This document shows positions 32,687 to 40,692 of a DNA stretch of 64,000 nt, one piece after another (position 1 is the stretch's first letter; the number at the start of each line of letters is the position of its first letter). The notes under the pieces are model-generated. The model had not been told where the DNA came from, made no database searches, and was given only the letters and a program-made list of their open reading frames with translations. The stretch is taken from NCBI RefSeq assembly GCF_013409045.1, contig NZ_JACCBT010000001.1, positions 5,828,001 to 5,892,000 of the forward strand, read 5' to 3'. A program made the position numbers and the translations under genes. This stretch comes from Actinomadura citrea. GTDB taxonomy: Bacteria > Actinomycetota > Actinomycetes > Streptosporangiales > Streptosporangiaceae.

Positions 32687-33472
32687 ATGCGCGTTCACCA
32701 TCTCGACTGCGCCCCCATGCGGGAGATCGAACCGGCCGACGGGCCGCAGAGCCCGCTGCGCCCTGCGGGGGCCGTGGGCCACGTGCTGCTGGTGGAGACC
32801 GACTCGGCCGGGCTCGTGCTCGTGGACGCCGGGATCGGACTCGGCGACATCGAGCGCCCGTCCGAGCGGCTGCTGGACGACTGGGTGGAGATGGCGGGGC
32901 CGACGCTCGACCCGTCCGCGACGGCCGTCCGGCAGGTCGAGGGGCTCGGGTACGCGGCCGCCGACGTCCGGCACGTCGTCCCCACGCACCTGCACCGCGA
33001 CCACGCGGGCGGGCTGAGCGACTTCCCGGACGCGGCGGTGCACCTGTTCGAGGCGGAGCTCGCCGACGGCGGCAAGACCCCGGCGCAGCTCGCCCACGGC
33101 CCGAAGTGGGTCGCCTACGCGGGCGCCGAAGGCGAGACCTGGCACGGCTTCGAGGGCGTCCGGTCGCTGGAGGGCGTGCCCGAGGACATCCTGCTGGTGC
33201 CGCTCGGCGGCCACACGCCGGGACACGCGGGCGTGGCGGTCCGCGACGGTGCCCGCTGGCTGCTGCACGCGGGGGACGCGTACATGTACCACGGGGAGGT
33301 CGACCGCCCCGAGCCGGTCGCGCATCCGCTGATGGAGCTCGTCCAGGCGGGCGGCGAGGTCGACCGGGAGCTGCGGCTCGCGAACGTGGCGCGGCTGCGG
33401 GAGCTGGCGCGCGGCGGCGAGGTCGAGGTGTTCTGCGCCCACGACCCCTGGGAACTGGCGCGCTACCGCTGA
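32687..33472 (+). CDS. MBL-fold metallo-hydrolase
   Basis: This 261-residue enzyme has the metallo-beta-lactamase fold: metal-binding THLHRDHAGG (HxHxDH at 101-106), HTPGHAG with the third-site His, LHAGDAYM with the bridging Asp, and a C-terminal CAHDPWEL His. These are the ligands of a binuclear Zn/Fe site. Family members hydrolyse lactones, thioesters and other esters; the substrate here is not evident. AAGGAG precedes the ATG. It is the second gene of the tetR operon, so it is probably induced by the TetR ligand. Its 3' end overlaps the convergent recD2 gene by ten bases. Confidence 0.88.
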   Translation: MRVHHLDCAPMREIEPADGPQSPLRPAGAVGHVLLVETDSAGLVLVDAGIGLGDIERPSERLLDDWVEMAGPTLDPSATAVRQVEGLGYAAADVRHVVPTHLHRDHAGGLSDFPDAAVHLFEAELADGGKTPAQLAHGPKWVAYAGAEGETWHGFEGVRSLEGVPEDILLVPLGGHTPGHAGVAVRDGARWLLHAGDAYMYHGEVDRPEPVAHPLMELVQAGGEVDRELRLANVARLRELARGGEVEVFCAHDPWELARYR

Positions 33473-35703
33473 GAGAGGCGGTGGGCCAGGGCGGTGTGGC
33501 GGCGGCCCGCGCCGGCGGTGCGGACGGCGGCGGCGAGGGCCCGGCGCGACCCGACGAGGACCACGAGCTTCTTGGCCCGGGTGATGCCGGTGTACAGGAG
33601 GTTGCGGCGCAGCATCATCCACGCGCCGGTGGTGAGCGGGATGACGACGGCCGGGTACTCGCTGCCCTGCGAGCGGTGGATCGTGATCGCGTACGCGTGG
33701 GCGAGCTCGTCCAGTTCGTCGAAGGCGTAGTCGACGCTCTCGTCCTCGTCGGTCACGACGGTCAGTGACTGCTCCTCCAGGGACACGGACGTGACGACGC
33801 CGACGGTGCCGTTGAAGACGCCGGCCTCGCCCTTGTCGTAGTTGTTGCGCAGCTGGGTGACCTTGTCGCCGACGCGGAACACGCGGCCGCCGTAGCGGCG
33901 CTCGGGACGGGCGTCGTCATGCGGGGTCAGCTTCTCCTGCAGCAGGGAGTTCAGCGTGCCGGCGCCGGCGGCGCCACGGTGCATCGGGGCGAGGACCTGG
34001 ACGTCGCGGCGCGGGTCGAGGCCGAACCTGCGCGGGATGCGGTGGGCGACGACGTCCACCGTCAGCTCGGCGGCCTCGTCCTGCTCGTCGCAGGGGAACA
34101 GGAAGAAGTCGGGGTAGCCGCGGGTGTGGGGGTGGTCGCCGGAGTTGACGCGGTGCGCGTTGACGACGATGCCCGACTGCTGCGCCTGCCGGAAGATCCT
34201 GGTCAGCCGGACGCGCGGGACGACCTCGGCGCCGAGCAGGTCGGCCAGCACCTCGCCCGCGCCGACGGACGGGAGCTGGTCGACGTCCCCGACGAGCAGC
34301 AGGTGCGCGCCGCGCGGGATGGCCCTCACCAGCTTGTTGGCCAGGATCAGGTCGACCATGGAGCACTCGTCGACGACGACCAGGTCGGCGTCCAGGGGGT
34401 TGTCCTGGTCGAACTTGGGGTCGCCGCCCGGCTGGAGCTGGAGCAGCCGGTGCACGGTCGCGGCCTCGTGCCCGGTCAGCTCGGCGAGCCGCTTGGCGGC
34501 CCGGCCGGTCGGAGCCACCAAAACGATCTTGGCGTGCTTGGCGGCGGCCAGCTCCACCACCGAGCGGACGGTGAAGCTCTTGCCGCAGCCGGGGCCGCCG
34601 GTCAGCACGGCCACCTTCGACGTCAGCGCGAGCTTGACGGCGTCCTCCTGCTCGGGGGCGAGCGCCTGGCCGGTGCGCTGCTTGAGCCACGGCAGCGCCC
34701 TGTCCCAGTCGACGCCGGCGAACGCCTTGAGCCGGTCGGCGGGGGCGTCGAGCAGCTCCAGCAGCCCGCGGGCCAGGGAGCGCTCGGCCCGGTGGAACGG
34801 GACGAGGTACACCGCCGGGATCGTCGCGGCGTCCTCGCCGTCCCCGGGGATGGGCTCCCGGACGACGCCCTCCTCGCCCGCCAGCTCGTCCAGCGCCGGG
34901 ACGATCAGCTCGCGCCCGACGCCGAGGATCTTCTCCGCCGCCGTGACGAGGTTGGGCTCGGGCAGGAAGCAGTGCCCGTCGTCGGCGGCCTCCGACAGCG
35001 TGTACTGCAGGCCCGCCTTGATCCGCTCGGGGCTGTCGTGCGGGATGCCGACGGCCTGCGCGATGGTGTCGGCGGTCTTGAACCCGATGCCCCACACGTC
35101 CGACGCGAGCTGGTACGGCCGCTTGCGGACGGTGTCGATCGAGGCGTCCCCGTACTGCTTGTAGACGCGGACCGCGAGGGACGTGGAGACGCCGACGCCC
35201 TGCAGGAAGACCATCACCTCCTTGATGGCCTTCTGCTCCTGCCAGGCCTCCCCGATCCGCCTGGTGCGCTTGGGGCCGAGGCCCTGGACCTCGACGAGGC
35301 GCTCGGGCTCCTCCTCGATGACGCGCAGGATGTCGGTGCCGAAGTGCACGACCATCCGGTCGGCCATCACCGGGCCGATGCCCTTGATCATGCCGGAGCC
35401 GAGGTAGCGGCGGATGCCCTGGATCGTCGCCGGCAGGACGGTCGTGTAGGAGTCGACCTCGAACTGCTTGCCGTACTTCGGATGCGAGCGCCACCGCCCG
35501 ACCAGGCGCAGGCTCTCCCCCACCTGCGCGCCGAGCAGCGCGCCCACGACGGTGAGCAGGTCGGGACCGCCCTTGGCGGTCGCGACGCGCGCGACGGTGT
35601 AGCCGGTGTCCTCGTTGGCGTAGGTGATCCGTTCCAGCACCGCCTCCAGCTCCGCCGGACGCGGCGCGGCGGGGGGGTTCGGGGAGGTCGGCACGGTCAC
35701 CAT
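33463..35703 (-). CDS. recD2: RecD2-type ATP-dependent DNA helicase
   Basis: The product is 746 residues, the normal size for RecD2, the RecD-like helicase found without RecB/RecC. It has an N-terminal OB-like region, helix-hairpin-helix repeats at about 100-215 (GSGMIKGIGPVMADR, VEVQGLGPKRTRRI, VWGIGFKTADTIA), Walker A GGPGCGKS at 369-376, Walker B VVVDECSM, motif III GDVDQLPSVGAG and a C-terminal UvrD-like motif HRSQGSEYPAVVIP. It unwinds DNA 5' to 3' and acts in repair and recombination. The ATG at 35703 is the first good start. It converges with the MBL gene and diverges from the beta-lactamase-like gene across an unusual direct-repeat region. Confidence 0.93.
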   Translation of the reverse strand: MVTVPTSPNPPAAPRPAELEAVLERITYANEDTGYTVARVATAKGGPDLLTVVGALLGAQVGESLRLVGRWRSHPKYGKQFEVDSYTTVLPATIQGIRRYLGSGMIKGIGPVMADRMVVHFGTDILRVIEEEPERLVEVQGLGPKRTRRIGEAWQEQKAIKEVMVFLQGVGVSTSLAVRVYKQYGDASIDTVRKRPYQLASDVWGIGFKTADTIAQAVGIPHDSPERIKAGLQYTLSEAADDGHCFLPEPNLVTAAEKILGVGRELIVPALDELAGEEGVVREPIPGDGEDAATIPAVYLVPFHRAERSLARGLLELLDAPADRLKAFAGVDWDRALPWLKQRTGQALAPEQEDAVKLALTSKVAVLTGGPGCGKSFTVRSVVELAAAKHAKIVLVAPTGRAAKRLAELTGHEAATVHRLLQLQPGGDPKFDQDNPLDADLVVVDECSMVDLILANKLVRAIPRGAHLLLVGDVDQLPSVGAGEVLADLLGAEVVPRVRLTRIFRQAQQSGIVVNAHRVNSGDHPHTRGYPDFFLFPCDEQDEAAELTVDVVAHRIPRRFGLDPRRDVQVLAPMHRGAAGAGTLNSLLQEKLTPHDDARPERRYGGRVFRVGDKVTQLRNNYDKGEAGVFNGTVGVVTSVSLEEQSLTVVTDEDESVDYAFDELDELAHAYAITIHRSQGSEYPAVVIPLTTGAWMMLRRNLLYTGITRAKKLVVLVGSRRALAAAVRTAGAGRRHTALAHRLSQR

Positions 35704-35745
35704 GATGGCCGATCGGCCCGGCGGTATCTCCAGGAAACCGGCCGC

Positions 35746-35795
35746 CTCACCCCAAGATCATGTTAACTTCCCTGCTCACCCCATTTCGATCATGT
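35746..35795. repeat. Tandem two-part direct repeat in the recD2 / hydrolase divergent promoter region
   Basis: CTCACCCCA occurs at 35746-35754 and 35775-35783, and GATCATGT follows each at 35756-35763 and 35788-35795. The unit is thus repeated with a 29-32 base period, about three helical turns. The region is markedly AT-richer than the genes. A regulator binding two phased sites is a plausible reading. Confidence 0.45.
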
Positions 35796-35823
35796 GGGGC
35801 CGGGCGATCTGGAGGGGGACGCG

Positions 35824-37122
35824 GTGGGGCAGGGGCTCAGTCGGCGGGACTTCGGCAGGCTCATGGGATCCGCGGGGCTCGGCCTCGCGGTGCCCGCGCT
35901 CGCGGGCGGCTGCGGGACGCCGTCCCAGCAGGCGGCGACGCGGGCGGGCGCGCGGACGTGGCAGGTCTCCGGGACGGCGGGCGCCGGGCTCGGCGGCTTC
36001 GACACGGCCGTGAAGTCGCTGATGCAGGCCCGGAACATCCCGTGCGGAGCACTCGCCGTCATGCGCAAGGGCAAGCTCGTGCTCGCGCGCGGCTACACCT
36101 GGAGCGACGACACCTCGCTCAAGGTCCAGCCGACGTCGCTGTTCCGGCTCGCCAGCCTCAGCAAGGCCGTCACGGCGACGGCGGTCGCCCGGCTCGTCCA
36201 GGACGGCCGGCTCAGCCTGTCGGCACGCGTGACGGACCTCCTGACACTGACGCCGCCGCCCGGCCAGTCCCCCGACCCGCGCCTCGGCCAGGTGACGGTG
36301 CGGCGGCTGCTGCAGCACCTAGGCGGCTGGGACCGCGACATCTCCGGCGACCCGACCTACCGCGACCGCGCCACGGCGAAACTGCTGGGCGTGCCGCTGC
36401 CGATCGGCCGGGAGCACATGGTGCAGTACGGGACGGGCCTGAAACTCGACCACGACCCCGGCACCACCTTCGCCTACAGCAACTACGGATACCTGCTGCT
36501 CGGCCAGATCATCGGCAAGGTCGCGGGGACGGGTTACGAGCAGTACGTCCAGCAGAACGTGCTGGGCCCCTTGGGGATCACCCGGATGCGGCCAGGTACG
36601 TCCTTGAAGGCCGACCGCGCGCCCGGGGAGGTGCCCTACTTCTCGCAGCGGACCGGACCGTCGGTGTTCGACGAGGCCGGGACGACCCTCCCGGCCCCCT
36701 ACGGCACGTTCAACGTGGAGAACCGCACCCCGATGGGCGGCTGGCTCGCGTCCGCCGTCGACTACGTGCGCTTCACCCAGATCCACGACGGCGGGACGAG
36801 CGTCCTGAACTCCTCCTCGATCGCCTCGATCTTCGCCAAGCCGGAGACGGGCCTGAACTCGGGCGGGTCCTACTACGGCTTCGGCTGGTACGTGCGCGAC
36901 GTGACGGGAGGCCGGAACACCTGGCACTCCGGTGCCCTCGACGGGACCAGCACGATCGTGACGCGCCGCTACGACGGCGTGACCTGGGCGCTGCTGTTCG
37001 ACCAGCGCGACGACCCGTCCGGGCTCACCTACGACTACGACGACTTCAGCGCCCCGCTGCACAAGGTCGCGAACGCGGTGACGACCTGGCCGGCCACGGA
37101 CCTGTTCGGCACGTACTTCTGA
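35824..37122 (+). CDS. Exported serine hydrolase (beta-lactamase / class C-type fold)
   Basis: The 432-residue protein starts at the GTG at 35824, with GGAGGGGG five bases upstream; an ATG 30 bases earlier is in frame but lacks a site. SRRDFGRLMG is a twin-arginine signal, followed by a hydrophobic stretch and ALAGGCG, a weak lipobox. The catalytic motifs of the family are present: SLSK (SxxK) in LASLSKAVTA, YSN (YxN) in AYSNYGYLLLG, and HSGALDG (HxG) near the end. Members are esterases, D-aminopeptidases, PBP-like or beta-lactamases; resistance cannot be claimed. It is divergent from recD2 and converges with mtnA. Confidence 0.88.
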   Translation: MGQGLSRRDFGRLMGSAGLGLAVPALAGGCGTPSQQAATRAGARTWQVSGTAGAGLGGFDTAVKSLMQARNIPCGALAVMRKGKLVLARGYTWSDDTSLKVQPTSLFRLASLSKAVTATAVARLVQDGRLSLSARVTDLLTLTPPPGQSPDPRLGQVTVRRLLQHLGGWDRDISGDPTYRDRATAKLLGVPLPIGREHMVQYGTGLKLDHDPGTTFAYSNYGYLLLGQIIGKVAGTGYEQYVQQNVLGPLGITRMRPGTSLKADRAPGEVPYFSQRTGPSVFDEAGTTLPAPYGTFNVENRTPMGGWLASAVDYVRFTQIHDGGTSVLNSSSIASIFAKPETGLNSGGSYYGFGWYVRDVTGGRNTWHSGALDGTSTIVTRRYDGVTWALLFDQRDDPSGLTYDYDDFSAPLHKVANAVTTWPATDLFGTYF

Positions 37123-37135
37123 CCGCCCGCCCGCG

Positions 37136-38188
37136 CTAGTACCGGCCCCGGCCGGATCCGGCGGCGGCCCGCCGGGCGGGCGTCGCGCCCGCCGCGACCT
37201 CCAGCACGCCCGTCTCGGTGACCAGCGCGGTCACGAGGCGGGCGGGAGTGACGTCGAACGCGGGGTTGAACGCGCCCACCCGGTCCGGGGCGGTCCGCGC
37301 GCCGCCCCAGGCCAGGATCTCCCCGGCGTCGCGCTCCTCGATCGGCACGCCCGCGCCGTCGGGGAGCGCGAGGTCGACCGTGCTCCACGGCGCGGCGACC
37401 ACCAGCGGGATCCCGGCCTCCCGGCAGGCCAGCGCCACGCCGACCGAGCCGATCTTGTTGGCGGTGTCGCCGTTGGCGGCGATCCGGTCGGCGCCGATGA
37501 CCGCGACGTCCACCAGGCCGCGCAGGACGGTGCTCGGCGCGGCCCCGTCCGCCTGCACCAGGCAGGGGATGCCGGCCTGGTCGAGCTCCCACGCGGTGAG
37601 CCGCGCGCCCTGCAGGAGGGGGCGGGTCTCGTCCGCGTAGACGAGCTCGACGCGTCCCCGGCCGTGCAGTTCCCGGACGACGCCGAGGGCCGTCCCCCAG
37701 CCGGCGGTGGCGAGCGAGCCGGCGTTGCAGTGCGTCAGGACGCGCAGGGGCCGGTCCCCGACCCGGGCGAGGATCCAGTCGGCGCCGAAGGCCCCGATGG
37801 CCCGGTTGCCGCGCACGTCCTCGTCCAGCAGGGCCTGGGCCTCGGCCGCCACCGCGTCGGCGCCCCGCGGAACGAACGGCAGGACCCGGTCCACCCCCGC
37901 GGCCAGGTTCACCGCCGTCGGGCGGGCCTCCCGGACGCGGGCGATCGCGGCGTCGCGTCCGGCGCCGTCCCAGCCCTCGCGCGCGGCCTGGCGGACCGCG
38001 ATGGCGACGCCGAACGCGCCCGCCACGCCCAGCGCGGGGGCGCCCCGCACCACCAGCCGCCGGATCGCGTCCACGAGTGCGTCGACGTCCTGAACCGCGA
38101 GGAACTCCACCCGGTGGGGCAGGACGGTCTGGTCCAGCAGCCGCAGGGCGTCGCCCGTCCATTCGATGGTCGGCGCATCGATCGTCAT
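37136..38188 (-). CDS. mtnA: S-methyl-5-thioribose-1-phosphate isomerase
   Basis: The 350-residue enzyme converts methylthioribose-1-phosphate to methylthioribulose-1-phosphate in methionine salvage. Family motifs are clear: VVRGAPALGVAGAFGVAIA, THCNAGSLATAGWGTALGV (the catalytic Cys region) and VIGADRIAANGDTANKIGS (the catalytic Asp region). The ATG at 38188, with GGAG six bases upstream, is chosen over an in-frame start 15 bases earlier. No other mtn gene is adjacent. The gene diverges from the imuA' cassette across 144 bases; its stop is 13 bases from that of the serine hydrolase gene. Confidence 0.94.
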   Translation of the reverse strand: MTIDAPTIEWTGDALRLLDQTVLPHRVEFLAVQDVDALVDAIRRLVVRGAPALGVAGAFGVAIAVRQAAREGWDGAGRDAAIARVREARPTAVNLAAGVDRVLPFVPRGADAVAAEAQALLDEDVRGNRAIGAFGADWILARVGDRPLRVLTHCNAGSLATAGWGTALGVVRELHGRGRVELVYADETRPLLQGARLTAWELDQAGIPCLVQADGAAPSTVLRGLVDVAVIGADRIAANGDTANKIGSVGVALACREAGIPLVVAAPWSTVDLALPDGAGVPIEERDAGEILAWGGARTAPDRVGAFNPAFDVTPARLVTALVTETGVLEVAAGATPARRAAAGSGRGRY

Positions 38189-38273
38189 GTCTCCATCATG
38201 CACAAAAATGCCGTGAAGCCCGCCCCTATCAGGCTTTCGGCGCTGCCGGCTCCGCCGCGTGACCTGCGACAAC

Positions 38274-38302
38274 TTGACACAGTCGAACTTGTGTTCGAGA
38301 TT
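38274..38302 (+). promoter_or_regulatory. Promoter of the imuA'-imuB-dnaE2 cassette
   Basis: A consensus TTGACA at 38274-38279 lies 17 bases before GAGATT at 38297-38302, a weak -10. The LexA box fills the spacer, so repressor would exclude polymerase. AGGAGGG at 38321-38327 then precedes the GTG start at 38333. Confidence 0.62.
38283..38298. promoter_or_regulatory. LexA (SOS) box
   Basis: TCGAACTTGTGTTCGA is a perfect inverted repeat, TCGAAC-N4-GTTCGA, matching the SOS box known for actinobacterial LexA. It is located between the -35 and -10 of the mutasome promoter. Confidence 0.9.
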
Positions 38303-38332
38303 TGTGCGGGAGGCGGTGAGAGGAGGGCGAGC

Positions 38333-39139
38333 GTGCCGGAGGCGGCCCTGCGGGATCTTGCGGCGGTGCTGGAGGACACCGGACCGGCGGCGCTCAAGGG
38401 CGCCGGAGCGGCGGCGCCGCACGCGACGGTGCCGGTGCTGCCCGCGCTGCGGACCGTGGTCCCCGGCGGCGGGCTGCGTCCAGGCTCGGTGGTCGGGCTT
38501 GACGGTCCCGGCGCCGCCTCTCTCGGCGTCGCGCTCGCCGCGGGCGTGTCCCGGCACGGCGGCGAGGACGGCGCCGGCGGCTGGTGCGCCGTCGTCGGCC
38601 TGCCCGGCTTCGGCGTGGCCGCCGCGGCGGGCATGGGCGCCGCGCCCGAGCGGCTGCTGCTCGTCGACGAGCCCGGCGACCACTGGCCGGACGTGGTCGC
38701 CGCCCTGGCCGAGGCCGTCGAGCTGGTCCTGCTGTGCCCGCCGGAGCGGCCCGGCGCCGCCGCGGTGCGCCGGCTGTCGGCGCTGGCCCGCAAGCACGGC
38801 TGCGTCCTCACGCTGACCGGCGCGTTCGCCCGCGACTGGCCCGGCACCCGGCTCCGCCTCCGCGTGGAGGACCCGGTCTGGGAGGGCCTGGCCGAGGGGC
38901 ACGGCCGGCTCACCGGCCGCCGCGTCCAGGTCGTCGCCGAGGGCCGCGACGCCCCCGGTTCCGGCCGCCGCGCGGCCCTCTGGCTCCCCGCGGCCGACGG
39001 CACCGTCCGGCCGGTGGAGACCGCGCGGCCGCCGCTGGAACTCGTGCCCGGCTCCGTGGCCGCCGGCGCGCCCGTCCACCCGCGGCCGTCCGGCCCCCCG
39101 CCGCTCGTGCGGGTGCCGGCCGAGGAGGGGATCGCGTGA
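38333..39139 (+). CDS. imuA: ImuA'-like mutasome accessory protein
   Basis: This 268-residue protein starts at the GTG at 38333, five bases after AGGAGGG. It carries a RecA-like but degenerate core (VVPGGGLRPGSVVGL, VGLPGFGVAAAAGMG, LVDEPGDHWPDVVAALAEAVELVLL) without a full Walker A, and a Pro-rich C-terminus. By context it is ImuA', the small partner that links ImuB and DnaE2 in damage-induced translesion synthesis, as in mycobacteria. It overlaps imuB by GTGA. The LexA box and promoter directly upstream indicate SOS induction. Sequence alone would be a weaker basis, because this protein is poorly conserved; the three-gene order is decisive. Confidence 0.85.
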   Translation: MPEAALRDLAAVLEDTGPAALKGAGAAAPHATVPVLPALRTVVPGGGLRPGSVVGLDGPGAASLGVALAAGVSRHGGEDGAGGWCAVVGLPGFGVAAAAGMGAAPERLLLVDEPGDHWPDVVAALAEAVELVLLCPPERPGAAAVRRLSALARKHGCVLTLTGAFARDWPGTRLRLRVEDPVWEGLAEGHGRLTGRRVQVVAEGRDAPGSGRRAALWLPAADGTVRPVETARPPLELVPGSVAAGAPVHPRPSGPPPLVRVPAEEGIA

Positions 39140-40659
39140 CCAGGGTCCTCGTGGCGTGGTGCCCGGACTGGCCGGTCACCGCGGTCGGGATCGACGCGGC
39201 GGCACCGGGCGCCGTGGTCGTGCAGGGGCGGGTGGCGGCCTGCTCGGCGGCGGCGCGCGCCGAGGGGGTGCGGCGCGGGCAGCGGCTCCGCGACGCCCAG
39301 CGGCGGTGTCCCGAACTGGTGGTGCGCGAACGCGACACCGACGCGGAGGGACGGCGCTTCGAGGCGGTCGCGCAGGCCGTCGCGGAGCTGACGCCGCGCG
39401 TGGAGGTGGTGCGGCCGGGGCTCTGCGCGATCCCGGCGCGCGGCCCCGCCCGGTTCTACGGGGGCGAGGACGCGCTGCGCGTCCTGGTGCAGGACACGGT
39501 CGTCGAGGCCGGCCACGACTGCGGTTCGGGCGTCGCGGACGGGCTGTTCGCGGCCGAGCTGGCGGCGCGTGCGGGGCAGGGCGGCGTCGTGGTGCCCGAG
39601 GGCGGCGCGGCGGCGTTCCTCGCGCCGTACCCGCTGTCGGTGCTCGACCGGCCGGAGCTGGCCGACCTGCTGCGACGGCTCGGCGTCAATACCCTCGGCG
39701 CCTTCGCGGCGCTGCCGTCCGGGCACGTCGCGGGCCGGTTCGGCACGGACGGGGCGCTCGCGCACCGGCTGGCGCGGGGCGAGGAACCGCGCCCGCTCGC
39801 GCCGGTCCGCGCCGCCGCCGACCTGTCGGTGCGCGGCGGCTTCGACCCGCCCGCCGAGCAGGCGGAGCGGGTCGTGTTCGCGGCGAAGCGGCTCGCGGGC
39901 GAGCTGCACGAGGGCCTCGCGGCGGGCGGGCTGGCGTGCGTCCGGCTGGAGGTCGCGGTCGGGTTCGCCGACGGGCACGTCCTGCGGCGGCTGTGGCGGC
40001 ACGACGGGCTGTCGGCGCTGGCCGTCGCCGAGCGGGTGCGGTGGCAGCTGTCGGCCCACCGGCCGGCCGGGCAGGACGGGGGCGGCGAGGACGGCTGGGG
40101 CGGCGTGACGTGGGTCGAGCTGGCGCCCGACCAGCTCGTCCCCGACCTCGGACGCCAGGAGGGGCTCTGGGGGCGCACCACCGTCACCGACCGCATCGCG
40201 CGGGCGGCCGACCGGATCCAGGCGCTGCTCGGCCACCACGGGATCGCGCGGCCCGTGCTGGTGGGCGGGCGCGGGCCGGGTGAGCGGGTCGTCCGCGTCC
40301 CGGTCGGCGACCTGGCCCCCGCCGAGCCGAGCGAGGGGCCGTGGCCCGGGAGCGTCTCCGGGCCCGCGCCGGCGGTCGTCCCGGCGGCGCCGGCTCCCGC
40401 CGAGCTGGCCGACGCGTCCGGCGCGGCGGTCGTGGTGTCGGCGCGGTGTGAGGTGTCCGCGCCGCCCGCGACGCTCTCCGTGCGCGGGCGTCCCGCCGCC
40501 GTGACCGGCTGGACCGGCCCGTGGCCGGCGGACGAGCGCTGGTGGGACCCGGCCGCCGCGCGCCGCCGCGCCCGGTTCCAGGTCACCACCGACGACGGCG
40601 CCGCCTACCTGCTCGCCGTCGAGGGCGGGCGCTGGCACGTCGAGGCGGTTTATGACTGA
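39136..40659 (+). CDS. imuB: ImuB, catalytically degenerate Y-family polymerase
   Basis: The 507-residue protein begins VTRVLVAWCPDWPVTAVGI at the GTG at 39136, which overlaps the imuA stop and follows AGGAGGGG. The Y-family fold is recognisable (AACSAAARAEGVRRGQRLRDA, the helix-hairpin-helix-like LRRLGVNTLGAFAALP), but the acidic N-terminal DxD of active polymerases is replaced by WCPDWP, and the second acidic motif is not seen either. This is as expected for ImuB, which is a clamp-binding adaptor that recruits DnaE2. The C-terminal ~150 residues are Pro/Ala-rich and carry the region where ImuB contacts ImuA' and the polymerase. Confidence 0.92.
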   Translation: MTRVLVAWCPDWPVTAVGIDAAAPGAVVVQGRVAACSAAARAEGVRRGQRLRDAQRRCPELVVRERDTDAEGRRFEAVAQAVAELTPRVEVVRPGLCAIPARGPARFYGGEDALRVLVQDTVVEAGHDCGSGVADGLFAAELAARAGQGGVVVPEGGAAAFLAPYPLSVLDRPELADLLRRLGVNTLGAFAALPSGHVAGRFGTDGALAHRLARGEEPRPLAPVRAAADLSVRGGFDPPAEQAERVVFAAKRLAGELHEGLAAGGLACVRLEVAVGFADGHVLRRLWRHDGLSALAVAERVRWQLSAHRPAGQDGGGEDGWGGVTWVELAPDQLVPDLGRQEGLWGRTTVTDRIARAADRIQALLGHHGIARPVLVGGRGPGERVVRVPVGDLAPAEPSEGPWPGSVSGPAPAVVPAAPAPAELADASGAAVVVSARCEVSAPPATLSVRGRPAAVTGWTGPWPADERWWDPAAARRRARFQVTTDDGAAYLLAVEGGRWHVEAVYD

Positions 40660-40692
40660 GCGGCCGTCCATGACCCATGGGCACCTCGGCTG

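Noticed and set aside
35824..37122. Calling the SxxK hydrolase a beta-lactamase resistance gene
   Set aside because: The motifs are shared by esterases, aminopeptidases and PBP-like proteins, and no resistance-specific feature is visible.
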